Assembly (NCBI GenBank): GCA_963768085.1
Contig: CAVYGO010000002.1
Span: 62,001-126,000, forward strand
Direction of reading: 5' to 3'
Source: Pukyongia sp963768085
GTDB taxonomy: Bacteria; Bacteroidota; Bacteroidia; Flavobacteriales; Flavobacteriaceae
Length of the DNA: 64,000 nt
Shown here: positions 26,955-36,170 of the stretch, piece by piece
Position numbering within the stretch: the first letter of the stretch is position 1
Layout: every line of letters starts with the position of its first letter
Program-made: the position numbers and the translations under genes
Notes under the pieces: model-generated
Database searches by the model: none
What the model saw: only the letters and a program-made list of their open reading frames with translations
Told to the model about the DNA's origin: nothing

Positions 26955-28378
26955 GTTTATTAATTCCAAATAGTGTAGCACCCATAAAAACGAAGACCAG
27001 TATTGCTATACTTGTCATTTCACTGGGTGTGCTCTCTTTATTGATTCCAACTAAATTTGAGAACATCAATCATGAGTTGAATCTATTATGTTCAATTATT
27101 GTTGTTGCCAATGTTCTCGTATTTTTTAGATATCAATATGCCGTGTACAAATCCTGGGTACGATTCGACACGCTCTTCCTATTGGGTTATCTTATAGTAC
27201 ATTTTCAGATACCGTTTTTGGCGAGTATAGGAATAGAACCAGAAAGACCTGATTTTATATGGGTCAATATAATGGTTGTGAATTATGCAACCTGGTTAAG
27301 TGCTATTGGGATTCTAGTCTGGATGTTTGGAACTATGATGTTCAGGAAAAAATCCAGGCCGATTGACCATATATCCTTTAAGGTGCAAACCAAAAACCTG
27401 GATATACTTTTGTTAATGCTATTTCCTGCATTTATCTTTCTTGTAGGTTCAGATTTTTTAGGTGGGGAGTATGATGGTATCTCCAATTGGGGAGCCGGGG
27501 CTACCTATGTTTTTTTGTTGTTGCGTGCTGTCTTATATCTTCAGATTATTTATTTCTTTATGAACACACGGGAAGAAAAATTCTCCATAAAGAACCTTCC
27601 CAGTATACTGTTTAAAAACCCGATAGTATTTGTTGTAGGCGTACTGTACACTTTGTTGTTTTTGTTTGTAGGCGATAGAGGCCCGGTAATGCAGATTGTA
27701 TTAATTGTGATGGGAAGCTATGCGATATTTCAGAAGGACATAGGGTTATTGCGATTGCTTCTTATTGCAACTGTTGGGGCCGTAGTGTTCTTTTTAATAG
27801 GCTTAGGCCGAGGAGAAAATCTATCGGATGATAGTAATGTTGTAAGCAAGGGTTTGGATATATATCAAACTGATGAGATACAGTTTAATCCTACTTACGA
27901 GCTCTCCACGAGTAACAGGATCCTGTTCAGGGCCATTGATGTTGTTCCTGAATCCCATCCGTATCTCTACGGAAATACTTTTGTTATGGAGATCATGAAC
28001 CTTATTCCATTTGGCAGTAGTACGTATATGGAAATCACAAACATTCCTGACCTGTACAGAAGTACGAGTTATTTTTTCACGATAATGGGACAAGGCGAGT
28101 TTTATACCTACGGAGAGGGGTCTGAGATTATCGGCGACATCTACATAAATTTCGGGATTATTGGTGTAATAATTATGATGTTTTTGTTTGGATATGGGAA
28201 TGGATATATTACCTGGAAGCTTCAATTTACAAGGAAACAATACGTGTATGTCATTTATTTATTAGCAATCTCAAGTGCTATATATATCAATCGCTCCCAT
28301 TTATTGGAACCCTTTAAACTTATTGTTTACGGACTACTTATCGATAAGTTTTTGACCAAAAAAATAGCAGCAGAATGA
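26951..28378 (+). CDS. probable O-antigen/exopolysaccharide polymerase (Wzy-like)
   Basis: The 475-residue protein has about 10-12 membrane spans with a large loop of about residues 275-385 containing YELSTSNRILFRAID and LIPFGSSTYMEI. This topology and its place in the cluster fit a Wzy polymerase, which joins repeat units on the periplasmic side. Sequence identity in this family is always low, so the call is mainly from topology and context. The start is the GTG at 26951, whose GTGA overlaps the preceding stop. The next gene overlaps by ATGA. Confidence 0.8.
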   Translation: MSLLIPNSVAPIKTKTSIAILVISLGVLSLLIPTKFENINHELNLLCSIIVVANVLVFFRYQYAVYKSWVRFDTLFLLGYLIVHFQIPFLASIGIEPERPDFIWVNIMVVNYATWLSAIGILVWMFGTMMFRKKSRPIDHISFKVQTKNLDILLLMLFPAFIFLVGSDFLGGEYDGISNWGAGATYVFLLLRAVLYLQIIYFFMNTREEKFSIKNLPSILFKNPIVFVVGVLYTLLFLFVGDRGPVMQIVLIVMGSYAIFQKDIGLLRLLLIATVGAVVFFLIGLGRGENLSDDSNVVSKGLDIYQTDEIQFNPTYELSTSNRILFRAIDVVPESHPYLYGNTFVMEIMNLIPFGSSTYMEITNIPDLYRSTSYFFTIMGQGEFYTYGEGSEIIGDIYINFGIIGVIIMMFLFGYGNGYITWKLQFTRKQYVYVIYLLAISSAIYINRSHLLEPFKLIVYGLLIDKFLTKKIAAE

Positions 28379-29472
28379 AAAAGAATGTTTGCTTTTTGGT
28401 AACATCATTGAATTCAGGGGGGATAGAAAATTATTTACTTCGATTTATACAGCACTATCCCGATGAGTTAAACGCCACGGTACTATGTAAATCGGGTGAA
28501 ACGGGCGATTTGGAACAGCAATATATGGACAATGGTGCCGGAATATCCAAACTGAAACTAGGATATTTTAATCCCTTTCCATATTTCAAACTATATCGAT
28601 TCTTAAAAAGGAACAGATTCGACTCGATTTGTGATTTTACAGGAAACTACGCAGCCTTACCATTGTCTGTTGCGAAGGCGGCTGGCGTTACGAGAAGATT
28701 GGCTTTCTATAGAGGGTCATCAAATCGCTTTAAAGAAACACTATTTCGACTTGCTTATAACAATTGGATGAATCTGCTGTTGCCAATTATGGCAACCAGG
28801 ATACTGTCTAATTCTAAGGCAGCCTTTACTTTTTTCTTTCCGAAAAAATCAATTTCAAATCCGTCCAAATACAACGTAATTTATAATGGGATAGACGCGG
28901 ACACTTTCTTACTTTCCAAAGATGATCTTCGTAAGGAACTAGGTATTCCTGAAGATGGTTTCGTTGTTGGCCATGTTGGTAGATTCAACAGGGCCAAAAA
29001 CCATAAGACCATCGTTGAGGTTGTTATTCAATTAGCAAAAAAATACATTGACTTCTATGCCATATTGTGCGGACAGGATGTAGATGTTGGCCTGGAAGAA
29101 CGAATAAAGGATGAGGGCCTTACGGGACAGATTAAGTTGTTTGGGTATCGCAATGATGTGATCAACGTTTTGAATACTTTAGATTGTTTTTATTTTCCAT
29201 CCATTACGGAAGGTCAGCCAAATTCTTTGATCGAAGCTATGATTGCCGATTTGCCATTAGTTACTTCAAATATAGATCCTATACTTGAAACGCTGCCCGG
29301 GAACCTGGCAGCACAGGTAGCATATGATCCACTGGACACTAAAGCGCACGTAAAGGCCCTGGAAAATTATTACCACCATCGCACTTCGCTGGAAAAGTTT
29401 AAAGCTACCGAATTCGCAAGGAAGAATTTCGATGCAGGAAAGCAGTTTTCGCAATTTTTTGATACCTTATAA
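28375..29472 (+). CDS. GT4 family glycosyltransferase
   Basis: The 365-residue GT-B fold enzyme has the N-terminal TSLNSGGIENYLLRF, the linker VGHVGRFNRAKNHKTIVEVV, and the C-terminal EX7E motif SITEGQPNSLIEAM. It probably transfers one sugar of the repeat unit from a nucleotide sugar to the lipid-linked intermediate in the cytoplasm. It is coupled to the polymerase gene by an ATGA overlap. Donor and linkage cannot be inferred. Confidence 0.9.
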   Translation: MKKNVCFLVTSLNSGGIENYLLRFIQHYPDELNATVLCKSGETGDLEQQYMDNGAGISKLKLGYFNPFPYFKLYRFLKRNRFDSICDFTGNYAALPLSVAKAAGVTRRLAFYRGSSNRFKETLFRLAYNNWMNLLLPIMATRILSNSKAAFTFFFPKKSISNPSKYNVIYNGIDADTFLLSKDDLRKELGIPEDGFVVGHVGRFNRAKNHKTIVEVVIQLAKKYIDFYAILCGQDVDVGLEERIKDEGLTGQIKLFGYRNDVINVLNTLDCFYFPSITEGQPNSLIEAMIADLPLVTSNIDPILETLPGNLAAQVAYDPLDTKAHVKALENYYHHRTSLEKFKATEFARKNFDAGKQFSQFFDTL

Positions 29473-29481
29473 ATCAATTAT

Positions 29482-30663
29482 ATGAAAGTCACTTTTGTAA
29501 CGGAAGCTCGATTTATAAGGAATGAGAAGGGCGTCGTATATTCCATTGGCGGATTCCCATATTCACTTTGGAAAAGATATTTAGAGGTTTTCAGCCATAT
29601 CAATGTTCTGGCAAGAGTACAGAAGAATGAATCCTACAGAGGAATTAATGATGATATCTCCAGTGGCCCCGATGTAACTTTTCTGGAAATTCCTTATTAC
29701 GTGGGTCCCATGGATTATTTGAAGCGATATCGTGCTGTAAAGCGTAGCATCAGAGATCATATTTATGCGCATCGGGATGGTGCATTTATCTGTCGTGTGC
29801 CCGGAAAGGTTTCATTTTTGTCGGTTGAAGTACTAACGAAAATAAGTAAAGGATTTGGTCTCGAAGTGGTGGGTGATCCAGAAGATGTGTTTGGTAAGGA
29901 GAATTTTAGTTTTATAATTCGAACGTACTTCAGAAAACGAATGAAACATGCATTACAGGAAGCAGTTTATAATGCACAGGCCGTGCTGTATGTAACACAA
30001 TTTACCTTGCAAAAGAAGTATCCCTCGAATCCCAATGGCTTTACAACCCATGCTTCGAACGTGCATTTATCCGACAAATTCATTCAGAAGACACCTAAAA
30101 AATGGATTGCTAAAGCAGAATACCGGCTCCTTTCGATCGGGACCTTGGAACAGCTATACAAGGCACCGGAAATCGTAATTGCAGCGATAGAAATCATTAA
30201 TGGTAAACAACTTTCGTTTTCGGTTTCACTAACCTGGCTTGGTGAAGGTAAATTCATGAGGCATATGCTTGATATGGTTTCAGAAAAGAAACTGGAAGAT
30301 GTCATCGATTTTAAGGGAAATGTCTCTAAGGATGACGTATTTCACACTATGAATAACACCGACTTATTTTTGCTGGCATCTCGTACTGAAGGACTACCCA
30401 GGGTTGTAATTGAGGCTATGGCATATGGCCTCCCATGCGTAGGAACTAGGGTTGGAGGAATTCCAGAATTATTAGAAGAGGATGCGCTGGTGCCTCCAAA
30501 TGATGCGGTGGCCCTAGCTGATAAAATAATCGCTGTACTAAGTTCGGAAAATAGGTATAACACTTATGCAACTAGGAATCTTAATGAGGCCGAACATTAT
30601 AGCGAAGCGGTATTAAAAGAAAGACGCGAAGCTTTTTACGATCATGTTATGAAATTACCCTAA
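29482..30663 (+). CDS. GT4 family glycosyltransferase
   Basis: The 393-residue GT-B enzyme has a divergent N-terminal domain (SIGGFPYSLWKRYLEVFSHI) and a clear C-terminal donor domain with LSIGTLEQLYKAPEIVI and the EX7E motif ASRTEGLPRVVIEAMAYG, followed by TRVGGIPELL. It is the second of three consecutive glycosyltransferase genes, nine bases after the first and directly abutting the third. Confidence 0.9.
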   Translation: MKVTFVTEARFIRNEKGVVYSIGGFPYSLWKRYLEVFSHINVLARVQKNESYRGINDDISSGPDVTFLEIPYYVGPMDYLKRYRAVKRSIRDHIYAHRDGAFICRVPGKVSFLSVEVLTKISKGFGLEVVGDPEDVFGKENFSFIIRTYFRKRMKHALQEAVYNAQAVLYVTQFTLQKKYPSNPNGFTTHASNVHLSDKFIQKTPKKWIAKAEYRLLSIGTLEQLYKAPEIVIAAIEIINGKQLSFSVSLTWLGEGKFMRHMLDMVSEKKLEDVIDFKGNVSKDDVFHTMNNTDLFLLASRTEGLPRVVIEAMAYGLPCVGTRVGGIPELLEEDALVPPNDAVALADKIIAVLSSENRYNTYATRNLNEAEHYSEAVLKERREAFYDHVMKLP

Positions 30664-31818
30664 ATGAAGATATTACATCTCATAAAAACCAGTAAGGGAG
30701 CACTTTGGGCCTATAATTATACCAAGGACCTAAAAGAGCGTCATCCGGATCTTAAGATTTATGTTGTGGTCCCTAAGGGAGGGAAATTGTATACGGCATA
30801 TGAAGAGTTTTGCGAAGCGGTATATGATTTCGAATTCACTCTTGGATTAAGCACCTATAAAAAGGGTAACGCGCTCAAAGCGATCGTTAAGAGTGTGGAC
30901 CCGGATATTATTCACAGTTGGTTTACCCAAACCACCTTATATGCCAGATTTTTCTTGAAAGGGATACACTGTCCGCGGATTTATCAAGTAGTAGGTCCGC
31001 TACATTTGGAGAACAAACTTTTTAAATATACTGATATATTTTCTTCGGGTAAGAATGACTACTGGATCGCTACCTCGAAATATATCTACAACAAATACAG
31101 GAGTGCTGGAATTTCAGAGGATCGGTTATTTCTTAATTATGCATATATCGATGCCCGCGAACTTTATAGTAAGAATATCGAAGTTAGTCCGATCGATTAT
31201 CATGAGCGCTACAGCCTTCCTTCCGGATCCAGGATAATTGGAACAGCTTCGTATATATACAGTCCTAAACGATTCGAAAAATATGGGGTTAAGGGACATG
31301 AATATTTAATTCTTGCCTTTGCCGAATTACTAAAGAAACGAGAGGATGTCTATCTCGTGATCGCGGGAGAACCTTTTCTTGAAGACCATTCCTATCTGAA
31401 CAAACTCAAAAAAATGGCCGAGTCACATTGTGGTGATCGTGTATTATTTACGGGTAGATATGAAAATGTATATGAAGTGATAGGTAATATGGACGTTTTT
31501 GTGTACCTGTCCCGTTCGGAGAACCTTGGTGGAGTGTACGAAAGCCTGCTATTTGAGATTCCCACAGTATCATCGAATGCGGGTGGGTTACCTGAATTGG
31601 TTGAACACCAAGTGACGGGTTTTACCGTAGCACCCGAAAATAGCTCGGAGATAGCGAACAGCATCGATTACATTTTGGAGAACCAGGATGAGATAGATGA
31701 ATTTAAAGTAAGAGGTAGTAAACGAGTTTACGAAATTTTTGATAAAAACCTTATCTTATCTAGAGGTTTTGAAATTTACAATAAAATTCGAACTCAAATA
31801 AGTAAACAATCCGAGTGA
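30664..31818 (+). CDS. GT4 family glycosyltransferase
   Basis: The 384-residue GT-B enzyme starts immediately after the previous stop (TAAATG). The C-terminal domain shows GTASYIYSPKRF, VLFTGRYENVYEVIGNMDVF and LSRSENLGGVYESLLFE, followed by SSNAGGLPELVE. The acidic pair in the donor site is E-X6-E, one residue shorter than the common E-X7-E, which may be a real family variant. Its stop overlaps the GTG of the sugar-transferase gene. Confidence 0.88.
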   Translation: MKILHLIKTSKGALWAYNYTKDLKERHPDLKIYVVVPKGGKLYTAYEEFCEAVYDFEFTLGLSTYKKGNALKAIVKSVDPDIIHSWFTQTTLYARFFLKGIHCPRIYQVVGPLHLENKLFKYTDIFSSGKNDYWIATSKYIYNKYRSAGISEDRLFLNYAYIDARELYSKNIEVSPIDYHERYSLPSGSRIIGTASYIYSPKRFEKYGVKGHEYLILAFAELLKKREDVYLVIAGEPFLEDHSYLNKLKKMAESHCGDRVLFTGRYENVYEVIGNMDVFVYLSRSENLGGVYESLLFEIPTVSSNAGGLPELVEHQVTGFTVAPENSSEIANSIDYILENQDEIDEFKVRGSKRVYEIFDKNLILSRGFEIYNKIRTQISKQSE

Positions 31819-32432
31819 AAATATATAGCTCCATTATAAAACCAATTTTTGATTTCTTAATCGCCTTGTTGTTATTTGTGATTTTATCTCCGGTATTTGT
31901 GATGATGATGTTATTATTGGCAATTTCGCATGGGACTCATCCTTTTTTTCTTCAGGAGAGGCCGGGTAAGAACGAAAAGATCTTCCGTATCGTTAAATTT
32001 AAAACGATGAATAACAATAAGGATCCGAAGGGAAAACTACTGCCGGATGCACAGCGATTAACGAGGCTCGGTTTATTCATTCGTTCAACATCTTTAGATG
32101 AAATCCCGCAATTGATCAACGTTATAATGGGTGATATGAGTCTAGTTGGACCTCGACCACTTTTACCCGAATACTTGGAATTATACACAAATTTTCAAAG
32201 GCAACGGCATCATGTAAAACCAGGTATAACTGGCTATGCCCAGGTTAACGGCCGGAATATAATATCTTGGGAAAAGAAATTTGAATTGGATGTATACTAT
32301 GTGAAAAATCGTAGTTTTGTACTCGATATGATGATACTGATAAAAACAGTAAAAAAAGTAGTTAAAAGGGATGGAGTAAATAAAGCAAATACGGCTACGA
32401 TGTCTCGATTTACCGGAACTAATAATAAATGA
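31815..32432 (+). CDS. pglC: initiating sugar-1-phosphate transferase (PglC type)
   Basis: The 205-residue bacterial sugar transferase moves a phospho-sugar from UDP-sugar to undecaprenyl phosphate, the first step of the repeat unit. It has a re-entrant hydrophobic N-terminus (residues 8-38) and the conserved RIVKFKTM, STSLDEIPQLINVIMGDMS and GPRPLLPEY, with the catalytic Asp-Glu in SLDEIPQ. It lacks the large N-terminal region of WcaJ/WbaP, so it is the minimal PglC form. With pglD, pglE and pglF next to it, the substrate is probably UDP-diNAc-bacillosamine. Confidence 0.9.
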   Translation: MKIYSSIIKPIFDFLIALLLFVILSPVFVMMMLLLAISHGTHPFFLQERPGKNEKIFRIVKFKTMNNNKDPKGKLLPDAQRLTRLGLFIRSTSLDEIPQLINVIMGDMSLVGPRPLLPEYLELYTNFQRQRHHVKPGITGYAQVNGRNIISWEKKFELDVYYVKNRSFVLDMMILIKTVKKVVKRDGVNKANTATMSRFTGTNNK

Positions 32433-33028
32433 AAGAAATAGTACTATTTGGGGCTGGAGGTCATTGTTATGCTGTTATCGAGCTTATCAGGAGTTTGGGC
32501 GAATTCATCCCCTCGAAGATAATAGACGATAATCCCGAAACTAATTCCATTTTGGGACTTGATGTATTATTAGCAGAAGAGAAACATATTACGGAAATAA
32601 TGTGTATCACTATAGGTAATAACCGGGTTCGTAAAAAAATTGCTGAAATGTATGCATCAGATTACCCCAGTTTTATTCATAGAACCGCAGTTGTGTATCC
32701 ATCTGTTACAATAGGAGAGGGCACAATGATTCATCCTCTTGCCGTGCTGGATGCAGACGTGTCTATCGGGAAACATTGTATTATCAATAATCATTCGACA
32801 GTCTCTCACAACAGCGTAGTGGGAGATTATGCACACATAGCTATTCAGGCGACAATTGCAGGTGGAGTTAAGATTGGTGAAGGAGTATTGGTAGGTGCGG
32901 GCAGTGTTATTCTACCCAATGTTGAAATTGGTGAATGGTCAACAATAGGCGCTGGTGCTGTTGTTTCGAAATCTATCGCTCCATACACAACTGTAGTTGG
33001 TATACCCGCCAAACCTTTAAAGAAATGA
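32429..33028 (+). CDS. pglD: acetyltransferase, PglD/NeuD family
   Basis: The 199-residue protein has an N-terminal nucleotide-sugar binding fold (IVLFGAGGHCYAVIELI) and a C-terminal left-handed beta helix (VTIGEGTMIHPLAVLDADVS, HNSVVGDYAHIAIQATIAGG), ending with the usual IPAKPLKK. PglD acetylates the 4-amino group of the UDP-amino sugar made by PglE. It overlaps its neighbours on both sides by ATGA, which supports its role in the same pathway. Confidence 0.9.
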   Translation: MKEIVLFGAGGHCYAVIELIRSLGEFIPSKIIDDNPETNSILGLDVLLAEEKHITEIMCITIGNNRVRKKIAEMYASDYPSFIHRTAVVYPSVTIGEGTMIHPLAVLDADVSIGKHCIINNHSTVSHNSVVGDYAHIAIQATIAGGVKIGEGVLVGAGSVILPNVEIGEWSTIGAGAVVSKSIAPYTTVVGIPAKPLKK

Positions 33029-34158
33029 GCAACAAACGTATATACCTCTCATCCCCTCATATGGGTGGAGACGAACGTAAATTTGTGAACGAAGCCTTCG
33101 ATACAAACTGGGTGGCTCCTTTGGGGCCCAATGTAACCGGGTTTGAGATCGACCTTGAAAATTATCTTGGTGGTGATCACCATGTTGCAGCCTTAAGTTC
33201 CGGTACTGCGGCCTTGCATCTTGCATTGATTATGCTGGGAGTGGGTCGTGGAGACGAGGTAATTTGTCAGAGCATGACATTTTCGGCTACGGCAAACCCA
33301 ATAGTATATCAGGGGGCCACACCGATATTTGTAGATAGTGAAGCGGATACCTGGAATATTTGCCCGGAGCAACTGGAGAAAGCCATCAAAGACCGCATCG
33401 CAAAAGGGAATAAACCAAAGGCGATCATTGCGGTCCATTTGTACGGTATGCCGTTTAAGGCCAAAGAGATCTGTAATATTTCAGAAAAATATCAGATTCC
33501 TTTATTGGAAGATAGTGCAGAGGCACTTGGAAGCACCTATAAAGGCCAAAATTGCGGTACCTTTGGAGATCTTTCGGTTTTGTCTTTCAATGGAAATAAA
33601 ATTATTACAACTTCTGGTGGAGGTGCATTGGTTACCAAGACAAAAAAAGAAAAGCAAAAAGCGATTTTCCTGGCTACCCAGGCAAGAGACGCTGCTCTAC
33701 ATTACCAGCATTCGGAAATCGGGTACAATTACCGACTTAGCAATATTTGCGCTGGCGTTGGCAGAGGGCAAATGCGTGTTCTGGAGGCTCATGTGAATCT
33801 AAGGAGGGAAATGAATTCATTTTATAAGAAGATCTTTACGGATATTGACGGAATATCGGTCTTTACAGAACCCGGGGCCGATTATTATTCAAATCACTGG
33901 TTAACATGCATATATGTTGACTCTACGAAAACTGGTTTTTCCTCGGAAGATATTCGATTATCACTGGAAAAAAATAATATTGAATCACGACCTTTGTGGA
34001 AACCAATGCATTTACAACCTGTTTTCGAAAACTATCCATTTTACGGCAACAATATTGCAGGTGAATTGTTTGATAAAGGCCTGTGTTTACCCTCAGGATC
34101 AAATCTGAAAAAGACTGAAAAACAAAGGATTATGTCATCATTATCGCAATTCGTTTAG
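33025..34158 (+). CDS. pglE: DegT/DnrJ/EryC1/StrS aminotransferase, PglE type
   Basis: This PLP enzyme adds the 4-amino group to the UDP-4-keto-6-deoxy sugar produced by PglF. The 377-residue protein has the PLP lysine in LSFNGNKIITTSGGG, HLYGMPFKAKEI, and LLEDSAEALGSTYKG. The start at 33025 is preferred over an in-frame ATG at 32935 because MSNKRIYLSSPHMGGDE is the standard N-terminus and its ATG overlaps the pglD stop as ATGA. Confidence 0.92.
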   Translation: MSNKRIYLSSPHMGGDERKFVNEAFDTNWVAPLGPNVTGFEIDLENYLGGDHHVAALSSGTAALHLALIMLGVGRGDEVICQSMTFSATANPIVYQGATPIFVDSEADTWNICPEQLEKAIKDRIAKGNKPKAIIAVHLYGMPFKAKEICNISEKYQIPLLEDSAEALGSTYKGQNCGTFGDLSVLSFNGNKIITTSGGGALVTKTKKEKQKAIFLATQARDAALHYQHSEIGYNYRLSNICAGVGRGQMRVLEAHVNLRREMNSFYKKIFTDIDGISVFTEPGADYYSNHWLTCIYVDSTKTGFSSEDIRLSLEKNNIESRPLWKPMHLQPVFENYPFYGNNIAGELFDKGLCLPSGSNLKKTEKQRIMSSLSQFV

Positions 34159-34166
34159 TTATTAGT

Positions 34167-34174
34167 TATATTTG
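34167..34174 (+). promoter_or_regulatory. internal -7 box TAtaTTTG before pglF
   Basis: TATATTTG lies 14 bases before the GTG start at 34189, in the 30-base gap after pglE. It could drive pglF, wza, wzc and wzi separately from the upstream genes. No clear -33 element. Confidence 0.4.
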
Positions 34175-34188
34175 TAAAAAACCTATTA

Positions 34189-36159
34189 GTGCTAACCCCA
34201 AGAAGTATCATACAGAGTTTATATCGTGGCGATAATAGCCTCAAGGTGTTGGACCAAAGGTATTTACCCCGATGGATTGTCCTGCTTTTGGATATTTTCC
34301 TGGTTTTAGTGTCGCAGGTATTGGTCTATCTCATAATACTTGGTACGCCAATTGTATTCCTGGATTATATTTCCGTACCTGCACAGGGTGGGATTATACT
34401 GGGAGTGAATATTGTTTTCTTTTTTTTGTTCAAGACCTATTCCGGAATTATTCGGCATTCTACGTTTACGGATATTCTTAAACTCGCTTTCTCTGCATTC
34501 TTTACATGTGTAAGTCTGCTCACATTCAATATTATTTTTGCTGAAACACAGGGAGATCGTATTTTCCTTACTACTTCACTATTAATGTATATGCTAGTTT
34601 CCTTTACCGTCATGCTGCTTTTCAGAATTGCAGTGAAGGAAAGTTATCAGTTCCTTCGTAATTCTGCGGCAGGAAAAGATAAGAAGCGTGTTGCAATTAT
34701 GGGAGTGGATGATCAGACGATCGCTTTGGGTAAAGCCTTGACCACAGAATCTGATTTACCCTTTGTTCTTGTTGGATTTTTAACCGAGAGTTTTGATTCA
34801 AAAAGATTTAAGATCCTTGGAAAACCTGTTATTCCTATTAAGCAGAGTTTTTCAGAAACTATTTCGAAAATGGAATTAAATGGTGTTCTGTTGATAAGTG
34901 ATAGTATGACGGGTAAACGTCGCAATCAGATTATTGAAGCTTGTATAGACCATAACATTGAGATTTTTAATGTACCCAACCTGGAAACCTGGAACAAGAA
35001 AGAAGATATTCAAAATCAGATAAAACCATTGGATATTGAAGATCTGCTTGAGAGAAGTCCCATAGCTATTGACAATGAATTGATTAAGCACGACCTTCAG
35101 GATAGGACCATACTCGTTACGGGTGGTGCGGGATCTATCGGTAGTGAGATCGTGAAACAGGTTGCTGAATTTGATCCGAAACTAGTTGTTATTTTAGATC
35201 AGGCCGAGTCGGCATTACACGAGATGGAGGTCTATCTGTCACTAAATTACCCGAAGCTAAATTACATAACAGAGTTAGCAGATATAAGCAATATGTATAG
35301 GATGGGGCTGCTTTTTGATAAATATGACTTTGAGATCATTTATCATGCGGCTGCCTACAAGCATGTTCCGTTAATCGAAAGGAATCCACACGAAGGTATT
35401 TATGTGAATGTTCTTGGTACCGTTAATCTAGCCATACTTTCGGTTAGTTACGAGATTTCTAAATTCGTAATGGTATCTACGGATAAAGCGGTTAATCCAA
35501 CCAATGTCATGGGGGCATCAAAGCGTCTGGCTGAAATGTATGTACAATCACTTCAGAATGAAAAAGGAGTAAGTACCCGATTCATTACTACGCGATTTGG
35601 AAATGTACTTGGGTCAAGTGGTTCGGTAATTCCACACTTCAGAAAGCAAATAGCACATGGAGGCCCTGTAACGGTAACACACAAGGATATAATTCGTTAT
35701 TTTATGACCATACCAGAGGCGTGCCAGCTTGTATTACAGGCCGGTAACATGGGAAATGGTGGAGAGATCTTTGTTTTTGATATGGGCAAACCGGTTAGAA
35801 TTCTGGATCTTGCTGAGAAAATGATTAAATTATCTGGCCTGGAACCATATGATGACATCGATATTAAAATAACAGGTCTCCGACCGGGAGAGAAACTATA
35901 TGAGGAATTATTGAATGATACCTCGACGACCTTACCTACACATCACCCGAAAATTATGGTATCGAAGACTCCTATTGTAAAATTCGAAGATCTGAAACGA
36001 AAAGTGAAGGATATTATAAAGATGGCAACACGAGGTAATGATGATGAGGTGGTACGAATGTTAAAGGAGCTTGTTCCAGAATTTATAAGTAAGAACTCAA
36101 GCTTTGAAGCTTTAGACAAGCCTACCTCCGATTCGGTGGAAAACGTAAGAATGAGCTAA
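34189..36159 (+). CDS. pglF: membrane UDP-GlcNAc 4,6-dehydratase, PglF/CapD/WbpM type
   Basis: The 656-residue protein has four N-terminal membrane spans (about residues 25-145), a first nucleotide-binding-like domain (KRVAIMGVDDQTIALGKAL), then a catalytic SDR domain with VTGGAGSIGSEIVKQ near residue 310, YHAAAYKHVPLIERNP, and STDKAVNPTNVMGASKRLAE. The MXXXK in place of YXXXK is normal for this subgroup. It converts UDP-GlcNAc to the 4-keto-6-deoxy sugar used by PglE. The GTG start is used because no ATG precedes the first membrane span. Confidence 0.93.
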   Translation: MLTPRSIIQSLYRGDNSLKVLDQRYLPRWIVLLLDIFLVLVSQVLVYLIILGTPIVFLDYISVPAQGGIILGVNIVFFFLFKTYSGIIRHSTFTDILKLAFSAFFTCVSLLTFNIIFAETQGDRIFLTTSLLMYMLVSFTVMLLFRIAVKESYQFLRNSAAGKDKKRVAIMGVDDQTIALGKALTTESDLPFVLVGFLTESFDSKRFKILGKPVIPIKQSFSETISKMELNGVLLISDSMTGKRRNQIIEACIDHNIEIFNVPNLETWNKKEDIQNQIKPLDIEDLLERSPIAIDNELIKHDLQDRTILVTGGAGSIGSEIVKQVAEFDPKLVVILDQAESALHEMEVYLSLNYPKLNYITELADISNMYRMGLLFDKYDFEIIYHAAAYKHVPLIERNPHEGIYVNVLGTVNLAILSVSYEISKFVMVSTDKAVNPTNVMGASKRLAEMYVQSLQNEKGVSTRFITTRFGNVLGSSGSVIPHFRKQIAHGGPVTVTHKDIIRYFMTIPEACQLVLQAGNMGNGGEIFVFDMGKPVRILDLAEKMIKLSGLEPYDDIDIKITGLRPGEKLYEELLNDTSTTLPTHHPKIMVSKTPIVKFEDLKRKVKDIIKMATRGNDDEVVRMLKELVPEFISKNSSFEALDKPTSDSVENVRMS

Positions 36160-36170
36160 AGACAAAATTA

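Noticed and set aside
32935..33024. An earlier start for the PglE aminotransferase gene
   Set aside because: The extra 30 codons overlap pglD in another frame, lack family likeness, and the ATG at 33025 has the usual ATGA coupling.
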